Positions 43,501-52,834 of a stretch of DNA of 64,000 nt are shown one piece after another. Source of the DNA: Nothophaeocryptopus gaeumannii (Eukaryota > Ascomycota > Dothideomycetes > Mycosphaerellales > Mycosphaerellaceae); NCBI GenBank assembly GCA_031771865.1, contig JASISA010000042.1, positions 1,543,501 to 1,607,500 on the forward strand, given 5' to 3'. The stretch's first letter is position 1, and each line of letters begins with the position of its first letter. Made by a program: the position numbers and the translations under genes. The notes beneath the pieces were generated by a model. That model saw only the letters and a program-made list of their open reading frames with translations, was not told the origin of the DNA and made no database searches.

Positions 43501-46423
43501 CAGATTGCCACCCAGAGTCGCTCTTGCCGGACGTCTCGACGTCTGCTTTAGTCGCTAGAGCCTCTGACTCCCAACCGGCTGCGAGGTAGCTGAAAGCTTC
43601 TCCGACTGTAAAGTGAACTTCGGACTGGCGAATTTCATGGAGCTTGCGCAGGTTCTCCTCGAGGTGAGTCGTCTCTGCGTCGGCCTCTGGTAGTATCATG
43701 GACAGCTGACCCAGAGACAGGATAGCAATCTCATTCCCATCCTTGGCTTTCTCGTACATCTTGTCTGAGACCGCACGTACAGTTGAATGCGTTGCGATGT
43801 GAGCTTGCGTCAGACACCCAAACATGCTCATCTGTCCAATCGAAATGTTGACGGCCTCTTTCAGTAAGTCGTCTCTTGCATCCTTGAAGATCTCGAACAC
43901 GAGCTTGAGGTATTTCTTGTACTCATCAGTAGAAGATATCTTCTGAGCGCGATAAGCAAGCCGACTGAAGTAGTAGCCCAAGGCAACTACAGCCCCATGG
44001 ACCGCGCTCAAGGATGCTCCGACGGCCGTGCTCCAGGTCTTCATGTTGTCTGTTAGCTGCACCAAGATTTCTCTTGCTTGGGCATCGGCATGAGAGCCAA
44101 GGATGCCGAAAGCATGAGCAGCAGTCATGCGTCTGCTATGGTTGTTCGATTTCAGTAGAGGCGCCAACGTCGAGATCTGAGATAGATGTTTTCGAATGAG
44201 CTCGTTCGGACTGAGCGCCAAGAACTCGACCAGGTGGTCTTCTCCCGAAAAGTTCTTTCCAGAAACGCCCTCGAACATTGCAGACAGCAGTACATCGATT
44301 AGCTTGGGCGAAGAACTCGTAAGCGCCTTGATGTCGCTTCTCACTGCGTTGCGCGCTGGCAAGTCCGACTCTAGCATAGCGTCTAGCCTCCTCTCCCAGT
44401 CGCTGTCGAGGTTCAAGGGCACGTCTGCGGTCTGAAGTGACTTCTGCACAAGTATGCGGCGCGCAAAAGCTGTCATGGTAGGGAATGATGAGCCCTGCAC
44501 TTCCGCAGCACGTCGAACGATGATTGAAGGTTCAGCGCTGGTAATCTTGGTTTGCGTGATGAAGAATTGCTCAGCCACATCTTCAAATGTAGGAAAATCG
44601 ACACGGAGATCTCCGATGTTTGACCCATTCAGCATGCGATACCAGTAGGGACTGAGGCCTCGCTCACCCTCCTCGCGAACCTCGGCTCGATCTGACGATG
44701 CACCCACGGCGAGGACATCAACCCAGCGGGCTTTGACTGATGAGTACGGTAGGCACCGATTCGCGAATCGCACAGCGACATATCGCGTACTGCGTAGGCG
44801 CCTGTTGCTCTCAAGATCGGCGGAGTAGGTCATTTGGTCAATGAGAAGATCTTCGAGCGCCTCTTGCTCTGACTTGCTCAAATCCAAGCGGCCCATCGCA
44901 CTGAGTACCGTCGATATGGACTCTTCAATGCTGACGGTGATTGAGTTCCCTGACGAGTCGCGAGCTAATGAATCGAAAAGCCATCGAAGAAGGCCCAGCG
45001 TAGTGTTCTCCTCCTCGACTAGAAGAATCTTAGGCCCAGCTTTGGCCAGAAGGCCGATGACCTCGTAAGCATACGCTCTGGAGGTCAAGTCCTCATTGAG
45101 CCCAGGCTTTGGCCAGCCTTGATTCTCGATGAAGTCTCGCAGTCTTGACACTACTCGTGCAGCGATGGAGTGAAGTGTCTCTTTCGACCCATATCGCGCC
45201 ACGAAATTGATGTATTGAAATATCGCTGCACGTAGTTTTGTGGCTTCCCGGCCAATGCTTGTGCTCCTACACATGATCAGCATAGCTCAGAACATCAGAG
45301 TGGCCGCATCTTGGAGCAATCGCTCGGGTGCTAGAGATGCTCAGCATTCTCACGAGAACCTGGCTTGCGGGGAGAGAACTTACGGTGCCAAGCCACCAGA
45401 CATATTGGTATCCCCATCGCCATCTTGTGTTGGAGGAGACACGCCGTCGTCAACAAGCTGGGTTATTCGGTTGTCGAAAGTCGTGCTCTTGGTCGACTTA
45501 TTGAGAAGACCGAGTATCTTTAGACGGAGCGGCGCTCTTACACGAGGCGCACTGCCCTCACCAAAGTACAGCGCGAAAAGCTCATTGACCAGATACTCAT
45601 CCTCAAGATCAGTCGCAGGTAGCGCCCGCTTCATCATGTCGTCTCCAACATCACCAACTGCTGAAGCCGGATCCGCCGACGCAAAGAGTGCTGGCAGGAA
45701 TCGCTCTGCATCATCAAACAGCCCACTCGCGAGCAACTTGGCTGCCGCAGCCTTCGTTTGCAGCAGGTTGAGACCCCCGGCAGCCGGGTTCCAAGCATCG
45801 TCTTTGCCTTGCACGTTGAAGAACTCGTAGTCCTGCTTCGTGAGCCCCGGTGAGCTGTTTGTCGTTTTTGAAGGGGTGAACAGCATGAACTTCCCCAGTT
45901 TCGCCGCCAGAACCTTCGTATCTTCGTCGGACACTTCCAGCTTCGTTCTCATCTCATGATCCTCCTTGCTGCCCCTCATCGGGATCGCAAATGACGGCAG
46001 TAATCTCAGCAAGAGATAGAAGATCTGATGAGCATGGCTTCCGGTCTTCGCGATCCCCTTCACGACGACCGGTAGTAGCTCCGCCTTCTCAGCATTGCCC
46101 AGTCTGACGACTCCTTGCTGAATATACAGCAGATCAAAATGCCGTATCAGCGAGCTTTCCTGTTCCTTGAATTGCTTCACCAGTGCGGCCACAGGCAGCT
46201 GGATGGACTTTGGCTGGACTCTCGTGTTGACGTGTTGACATATCGCGATGACCTTCTTCCGTACACTCTCGTGTGGCGAGGCCAGCTTTAGCAGAAGAGG
46301 AGCCAGGTATGTCTTAAGTTGAGATTCAAGTTTGGAGTCCGTGTCGGCCAAGGCAATCCTCATCTCAACCTTGCCGACGAGTGTGAGCTCGCGCTGCTCC
46401 AGTGATGGCTCTGAGGACGCCAT
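40578..46423 (-). CDS. ECM29: proteasome adaptor and scaffold protein ECM29
   Basis: Large HEAT-repeat protein that binds the 26S proteasome and tethers or checks it. Exons 46423-45384, 45266-41889, 41815-41347, 41292-41090 and 41022-40578; introns 117, 73, 54 and 67 bp. The product is 1844 aa, in line with the family (about 1840-1870). All phases fit. The start LEQRELTLVGKVEMRIALAD, the LYIQQGVVRLGNAEKAELLP block and repeated helical pairs across the length (for example AVNISIGQMSMFGCLTQAHI, YVARGASEKALLRLIGFARK) match Ecm29. A short acidic segment (SETPDEDAMEIDGMDSG) precedes the last exon. The long first intron has an alternative acceptor inside it, but only the far one keeps the frame. 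Confidence 0.93.
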
Positions 46424-47008
46424 GATGAAGATGTTGTCCCTGCTGTGGAGGGAGGTCGTCGGTCTATCGAGATGTGATGGCGTTTGTTTATATCATGATG
46501 CAATCGATGAGATTGCTCGGACTGTGTTGGTGTTCGAGATCAGATGTAGACGCGAGTGTAGTATGTCGACAGTTCAGATAACTTCAAGGCAGCAACGGCG
46601 TCGTCTAGTCCGTGCCGTCGTCGAAAGTCTTAGAAACGCCACACAGGTCCGGTGGATGGTAGTCGTAACCCGGTGCAGCCTCATCCAAGCTTAGTCAGAG
46701 CGCACAGGGGATCTCATTGGCTGGCTAGACCTCACCGCTAGCTGAGGCTTGCGTTACCGAATATTGTCTCACTATGTCACGACGGCAGTCGCGTGGCTGC
46801 ATGAACTACTTTCCCGTTGTGCAGTAGAGTTCAAGTCATGTTCTGCTCACTTCGAAAGCCTCATAGATGGGATAAATCGTTCGTTGCGAAGGTCTTAACA
46901 ATTACGGGCATACTGTTTTGTTACAATCAATGCTATCCTGCCCCGCCGAAAGTACTCAATTCAATCAATCGTTCCAGCCATAATGCATGCAGAAAGTCAT
47001 TTGCAATG
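46424..47008. other. intergenic region, 585 bp
   Basis: Promoter of ECM29 and 3' flank of the kinase, both minus strand. No gene, RNA or repeat was seen, and no clear proteasome control element. Confidence 0.5.
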
Positions 47009-49066
47009 TCAAGCATCCTCCGCCTCAACTCTACAAAGTATCTCTTCTAGAAAGCCCTCGAGCATCCCCTCCACACCATCACCCATGCCAACAGGTGCCA
47101 CAGTGTCCCAATGGTCTATCTCTTTGAACAATCGCGAGACCTTGCCCATACATTTGCGTATCTGCTCGTGTGTTTGTCGCTTGAGATGGAGGTCTTCTGC
47201 GGATAGCGTGGGTACATCGGACGAAGAGCTGTTTCGACTTGATTGTGAAGTGCTGTGCTTCCTCTGCAGGAGCGACAGCTGATACGAGCGTCGATGGAGC
47301 GCTGCCTCAAGTGCCGGTATGACAACAGAGTTCAGAGCAGTAATCGGCAGGTCTTGCGATGGATCAAGAGCCTGGGGTTCAGGAGGCAATACAGGTTGCT
47401 GGGTCATTGTTCGCGACGAAGTCGATGAATCCTCTCGTGGCAGATCCATCGGTGTCTTGGGTTCGAATTGGACCTGGTTAGGGAGGCTTGGCTCACTATG
47501 GTTAGGTGCCGGTGGCGCGAACATCGGCAAAGGCCTATTGTAAAGCTCATTTGTGGACCGAGAAATCGGCACATGCGGTGGAGGCTGAACAGCAGCTGCT
47601 CCATCAAATCCAAAGGGCGCTGAAACTGCTTGTTGGAGTTGCGGCTGGGCGACGGGCCGATCTTGGATGTCCAGCTCTTTCATGTACTGAGACATATCGC
47701 TAGCTATTGATTGCTGCAGGAAGTCATCGTTCAACCGACCGGGTGTAGCAGGTGTCGCAGGCGGCTTGGGGGAGGGAGGTACTTCTTCGCGTCGAGGGGT
47801 CTGCGGTGGCGTCTGAGGTGGAGGTAGCGCTTTCCGTGTGGGAGAAGCGGGCAATGGTACTTTAGCGGCCGCCGGTGATTGCAGTGTGGTAGGCTTTTTG
47901 GATGGGGAGGGTGTCTTTGGCAATGGCGGTGGCAGCATGCCACCTCGGACTGTTCCACGCTCAAGATTCTCGTTGTTTTCCTCATCCAGATTCTCCTTGT
48001 TTGACACCGTTCTTCTTGTCGGAGAGGTTTGGACATAGGAGCTTCTGGAATTCATACCCGACTCGTTCATGGCGCGCAGACCAGGTGCTGGATTTCCCCG
48101 TCTGCCAGCCGGACGAACAGTGCCAAAGTCCCAAAGATCTTCCTCTTCGCTATTCCTGGCAGGCGAGTCCTCGATCGCGTCATCGTCATCATAGTCCTTG
48201 TCCCCTCGGTGTGTGGCTTGCCATCGTTCATGTCTCTCGATAAGCTCAGTGAGATAGGCGGTTCGCTTGGCACGCCGTATCCAAGGGTGCTTCAGCAGCT
48301 CACGCGCACTCGGTCTTTCTCGTGGCTCCTTTCGCAGGCATCGAAAAACGAAGTCTTTCATTTCCCGGCTGAAATTGCCTTCGAGGACAGGAGCAGCGTT
48401 CTTGGGTATCAGAAAGAGGACCTTCATTGGATGTATGTCGCTGTACGGAGGCTCGCCTTGAGCTAGCTCCAGAGCCGTGATACCGAGTGACCAGATGTCC
48501 GCCTTATGGTCGTAGCCAGATTGCTTAATGACTTCCGGCGCCATCCAGAAAGGTGTGCCGACAAAGGTATTCTTCTTGGTCATGGTTGCGGTCAATTGCC
48601 CAGACACGCCGAAGTCGGCCAGCTTGACCTGGCCATTGGCTCCGAGAAGGATGTTGGCAGCCTTGATGTCGCGGTGCAGCTTGCCATCATTGTGCAGATA
48701 CTCGAGTCCCATCAACAGCTCGCGGATGATTATGCATATGTAGTCTTCGGGCAGGACTCCGGGCTTCAGCATGTCTCCACAGCTCCCGCCGGAGCAGAAC
48801 TCCATGATGATCCATAAGTCTGATCCTTTGAGATATGATCCGTAGTACTTGGTAACGTATGGCGAGTTGAGTCCTGACAGGATAGAGATCTCTTGAATGA
48901 TATCGTCCACCTCGTCGTCGGCATTCTCGACATCGATAATCTTGATAGCCACCGATTGGCCGGTGCGCTTGTCGACGCCCTTGTAGACCTTTCCAAAACT
49001 GCCTCCTCCTATGCATGCCTGCTTCGTATACAATGCCTCGGGATCGGGGTTCTGTGTGGTCGCCAT
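47009..49066 (-). CDS. Ste20-like GCK-III serine/threonine kinase (MST-1/Ppk11/Sps1 group)
   Basis: Single exon, 685 aa. The ATG at 49066 starts directly before the kinase domain (residues about 13-265). Visible motifs are the glycine loop IGGGSFGKVYKG, Lys42 in VAIK, HRDIKAAN (D133), DFG (151-153), activation loop KKNTFVGTPFWMAPE and the GCK-type LGITALELAQGEPPY. The ATP loop and YTKQACIGGGSFGKVYKG start fit the fungal MST-1/Ppk11/Sps1 branch better than SID-1 or Nak1/Kic1. GCK-III kinases act in septation, polarity and septation-initiation signalling. The tail is Pro/Ser-rich with PxxP runs, and a C-terminal helical block (SAEDLHLKRQTHEQIRKCMG) probably binds a partner. Confidence 0.93.
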   Translation of the reverse strand: MATTQNPDPEALYTKQACIGGGSFGKVYKGVDKRTGQSVAIKIIDVENADDEVDDIIQEISILSGLNSPYVTKYYGSYLKGSDLWIIMEFCSGGSCGDMLKPGVLPEDYICIIIRELLMGLEYLHNDGKLHRDIKAANILLGANGQVKLADFGVSGQLTATMTKKNTFVGTPFWMAPEVIKQSGYDHKADIWSLGITALELAQGEPPYSDIHPMKVLFLIPKNAAPVLEGNFSREMKDFVFRCLRKEPRERPSARELLKHPWIRRAKRTAYLTELIERHERWQATHRGDKDYDDDDAIEDSPARNSEEEDLWDFGTVRPAGRRGNPAPGLRAMNESGMNSRSSYVQTSPTRRTVSNKENLDEENNENLERGTVRGGMLPPPLPKTPSPSKKPTTLQSPAAAKVPLPASPTRKALPPPQTPPQTPRREEVPPSPKPPATPATPGRLNDDFLQQSIASDMSQYMKELDIQDRPVAQPQLQQAVSAPFGFDGAAAVQPPPHVPISRSTNELYNRPLPMFAPPAPNHSEPSLPNQVQFEPKTPMDLPREDSSTSSRTMTQQPVLPPEPQALDPSQDLPITALNSVVIPALEAALHRRSYQLSLLQRKHSTSQSSRNSSSSDVPTLSAEDLHLKRQTHEQIRKCMGKVSRLFKEIDHWDTVAPVGMGDGVEGMLEGFLEEILCRVEAEDA

Positions 49067-49610
49067 GTTCGCGTGCCGGGACGCGTCGATTAGATTGAGG
49101 CTTAAGGGTATGTAGTTTGTATTATGTATGTCGGCGCGTCGTCGCTCCTTCTGGGCGTATCCAAGGCCGTCCAAGCGCGTCAAAGCAATCTATGTCGAAT
49201 GTTGCGGAAAGAAAGAGCCTCGAAAACATGGCGCAAGCGCTCGCGACTATCAGCGGCCAAACATTGCCGCGTAGTGGAGGAGGATCAATGCAGATGCAAT
49301 TATGCAAAGGTGCGGCTTGGTCCAGAGGGTCTCACAACAGCACGCCCGCGGCTGTGTGGTTTTGTCGTAGTCAAGGATGGACAGTCCGACAGGGATCCGG
49401 TCGTGTTTACCTTCACGACGAAGATGCAGCTCATCTCGGATCTCTCGAGTCTGGCTAGGCCCTTCGTCCAATGGCGGGCGAGGATTGACGCTCGGAAGGA
49501 ACAACGTTGCCCCGCATCGCGCCAAGCAAGGAGGCATGAACCACTACTCTCACTCAAACCATCCCAACTGAAACAACCCAGTCCAAACATCTCGCGCCTG
49601 TGTTTCCACC
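49067..49610. other. divergent promoter region, kinase / M20 peptidase
   Basis: About 540 bp with both promoters. Open frames here overlap each other and are not family-like. Nothing else was seen. Confidence 0.45.
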
Positions 49611-50901
49611 ATGTACACTACACAATGGTTGCTCGCGCTGGTCGCGTTGCCGCTATCCTTGGCTTCAATCGTATCTACTGCTCAAGAACCGCTCAGCCAC
49701 AGCTCTAAAGACGCCACTAGCAAGCTCCTGCTTACTTCAGATCTGGTCGAGTTACACAAAGGACTGGTAGAGATTGAATCCATTTCTGGCAACGAGAAGG
49801 AGGTTGGCGACTGGCTGTACGAAAAGCTGGTCGACCAAGGCTATCACGCTGAAAAGCAGTATTTGTCGAAGGATCCTGAGCGGTTCAATGTCTTCGCTTG
49901 GCCTGGAGATAACAAAGATCCGCCGGTAGTGTTGAGCAGCCATATCGATACAGTGAGTAATCTTGATCTACACATTCCCAGTCTCTGATGTTCAGCAGGT
50001 CCCACCCTTCCTCCCATACAAGTGCTACAAAAACAAGGAAGGCAATGCTACCATCTTTGGCCGCGGCTCTGTGGACGACAAAGCTTCTGTAGCAACACAA
50101 ATTGTCGCAATGAACGAGCTCATCCACAGCTCGAAGATTAGTCCCGATGATGTTGGTGCGCTTTTCGTCGTTGGCGAGGAGGTTAATGGCGATGGCATGC
50201 GCAAGTCCAACGAGCTCGGCCTGAAGCCGAAGTCCATCATTTTCGGCGAGCCGACCGAAGGCAAACTCGTGTCTGGCCACAAAGGTGTAATGCAGATCAT
50301 TCTGAGAGCCAGAGGCAAAGCTGGCCACAGCGGTTATCCTTGGCTTGGCCGAAGCGCCAATGAAGTGCTTGTGAAAGCACTGGGAGCTATCATGCACCTG
50401 GGTGATAACTTGCCCAAGAGTGAAAAGTACGGCGTCACCACTTTCAACTTGGGACGCGTTGAAGGTGGCGTGGCGGGCAACGTTATCGCAGAGGCTGCGA
50501 ATGCGAGCATCACTGTGCGCATCGCAGAGGGTACACCTGATCTGATCCAGAAAGCCGTCACGAAGGCAGTGAACAAATCTATTCGAGACTTCCTCGAAGG
50601 CGAGCTAGAGCCAGAAGATATCATCGACATTGACTTCGGCGGTAGAGGCTATGGACCTATTGATATCGACGCTGATGTGCCCGGCTTTGACAGCTTCACC
50701 GTCAACTACGGAACAGACATTCCGTCGTGGAACGAGACCGTCAGTGGACAGAAACGATATCTCTACGGGCCTGGCACGATATTCGTCGCACACAGTGCGA
50801 ATGAAGAGCTGCTGGAAAGCGACCTTTTCGAAGCAGTTGATGGCTACAAGAAAATTATCTTGCACGCGTTGGGCAAGTCTGACGCCAAGCAAGATTTGTG
50901 A
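49611..50901 (+). CDS. secreted or vacuolar M20 family metallopeptidase (carboxypeptidase-like)
   Basis: Exon 1 is 49611-49952 and exon 2 is 49999-50901, with a 46-bp intron at 49953-49998. The product is 414 aa. A signal peptide (WLLALVALPLSLASIVSTAQ) is followed by an M20 fold. Zinc-site motifs are present: SSHIDT (H111, D113, directly before the intron), GRGSVDDK (Asp) and GEEVNGDG (Glu-Glu), with the dimerisation lid starting KGVMQIILRARGKAGHSGYP. The family cleaves C-terminal residues from peptides with two metal ions. Secretion to the vacuole or outside is inferred from the signal peptide and glycosylation sites. The acceptor could also lie three bases upstream, adding one Gln. Confidence 0.9.
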
Positions 50902-51091
50902 GAGCCACGCGTGGTCAGCTTAGATCGCCATATATAGCTTATGAAGCACTCAGATATTCTATACCAGATGCTGAATTTCAGCGTTGCCTACTGCTTTGAT
51001 CTTTCCGACTGGACAATTGGTGATTCGAGCGATCTCAATGACGAGGTCGGTTGAGTGGATGGTCTCGACGACTTCAAGCTTGATAGTTGTT

Positions 51092-52090
51092 TCAAGAGGC
51101 TGGTTCTGCCGTATCATCTTTCTCCTCCTTCTGAATACTCTGCGCCCTGTTCTTCCGTTCCTGTCCAAGCTCCTCGAGCCGTTTCACCATCATCCCCGGC
51201 AGCTCGCTCTTTCCCAGGACGACCATGCTTGATTGAAAACATCTCTCTGTGAAGATCCTCCAGAGCCTGTGATCATCCTCGTGCTCGCCGTCTGGTCGAG
51301 GATAGAACGGATCATTTCGGAAGAATGCCTTGGCGGCTTGATCGATACCTTGCTCGTCCATGGTCATGCTTTTGACGCAATCGAAATCTAACACCCAGAG
51401 CCTATGAGGACCCAGAGCCTCGGATTCAAAGGTCGATTCATCAGATCGCGCTGGTGCCAGAACAAATTCAATGTCGTTCGCGTCGAGTTCGCAGTGCCAA
51501 AATATGATCGCCAGAGCATCCGCCATTGTCTTTGCATACTCCTCCACCGGCAGACCGAGATCTTCGAGCTGGTTCGATAGCAGAGGTTTGTTGCGCAAGG
51601 TGAAGTATTGGCTTGGACAGGAGAAGTTGTCTCTTCGACGGCCGATGTACGGGCGAATGAGGCAATCTTCGTCTTTGCGGCTGGCTTTGATAGCTTTCTG
51701 AGACTTCGATAGGCAGAAGAGGTCAACAATTTTCTCGCGCGCAGGTCGCAGAAGGGGTAAGATCCTCTCTGTGATGAGGGTGTTGCAAGGCTCGTATCCT
51801 ACAGGAAATCTGGATGCGCGATCGTTCCACCACTGTAAGTCATCTCCTGCAATCAAGGCTCGATGCTGCGGTATGTTGAGATTTGGTGCGAGTGAAGCCA
51901 AGGCTTGAAAATTCTTCAAGCTCGGCTCAATAGTTTGGTGGCTTGCGGAATCCTTGAGCACTGAGCGAAGAGGCCCGCCATCTTCGCGTTTGAGTGCCCA
52001 CGCTGTACCGTCTCGATCTGCGGCCCATACGCTGCCGCAAAAGCCTTTGCCTATCTGTCGGAATGCGAGGTTGTCGTTCGTGTCCGCCAT
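51092..52090 (-). CDS. DUF3669 domain protein
   Basis: Single exon, 332 aa. The ATG at 52090 (MADTNDNLAFRQIGKGFCGS) matches the usual start of this family better than any upstream codon. The N-terminal FRQIGKGFCGSVWAADRDGT and AWALKREDGGPLRSVLKDS resemble a glycine loop and lysine of a kinase-like fold. IRPYIGRRR and the C-terminal LWVLDFDCVK fit fungal DUF3669 proteins, often labelled zinc-finger proteins without proof. No full set of kinase catalytic residues can be seen, so activity is unknown. It converges on the M20 gene with about 190 bp between stops. Confidence 0.78.
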   Translation of the reverse strand: MADTNDNLAFRQIGKGFCGSVWAADRDGTAWALKREDGGPLRSVLKDSASHQTIEPSLKNFQALASLAPNLNIPQHRALIAGDDLQWWNDRASRFPVGYEPCNTLITERILPLLRPAREKIVDLFCLSKSQKAIKASRKDEDCLIRPYIGRRRDNFSCPSQYFTLRNKPLLSNQLEDLGLPVEEYAKTMADALAIIFWHCELDANDIEFVLAPARSDESTFESEALGPHRLWVLDFDCVKSMTMDEQGIDQAAKAFFRNDPFYPRPDGEHEDDHRLWRIFTERCFQSSMVVLGKSELPGMMVKRLEELGQERKNRAQSIQKEEKDDTAEPAS

Positions 52091-52834
52091 GAAGGCTACG
52101 TGTCTTATGGCGCGTATTGGTGTGGTGTGAGTTTGGTTGCTGCAGCGGTAAGTGTCTGTGTCTGATGTTGATTTTGCAAGTATCTTGTGATTGTAGAAGA
52201 GGCAGTGATGGCAGTGCATAGTCTCTTGTAGTGCTTGTGAAGTAGATGTCCTCACGCTCGTGACTCACGAGTGTGTGATACCTATTGCTGTCCTCACAGA
52301 CGACAGTTGTTTCTTGCCAGCTCACCGATCTTTGAGCAATGCATGCCCCTTGCACCATTGAGTTACGATCCGCTTGTCGAGTACTTGTATGATGAAGCAC
52401 ATTGTCATGCGGTATGCATTTCGTGGAAGAGTTGGTGTCAAGATAGTGTTGCGTGCAATTGAGGTCTCGTAGCCCACAGGTCGACTACGGCTCTACAGCA
52501 GTAGAGTTCGGAGGCGTTCGGCAGCCCATCAGGAACCTCGCCGCCGCCTTGGCGCTGATTGAAGGCTCGTGACGCCGCAATGTGGGTGTAAAAGTGGTAG
52601 ACACGAGAGAGCATGGCGGACTCCCGGAAGTACGCGTGAAGTCTGAAACAGGATGTCTGCCTCAGGCCATGAGCATCGTCACCGTGCAGATCGGCAGCTT
52701 TGTTGGCCAGATGCGATGGTGAGAACTTCACGGACCAGGGACCTCTGCAGCTACACAGACTCAGTCGCGTCGCCTTTCACCTACTAGCCATCAACAATCA
52801 CCATCTATGCGCCTCGGCGCGCTCCTCCTCCGCC
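52091..52834. other. divergent promoter region, DUF3669 gene / CSC1-like channel
   Basis: About 740 bp with both promoters. Frames in it are in-frame extensions lacking good starts. No separate gene or repeat was seen. Confidence 0.45.
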
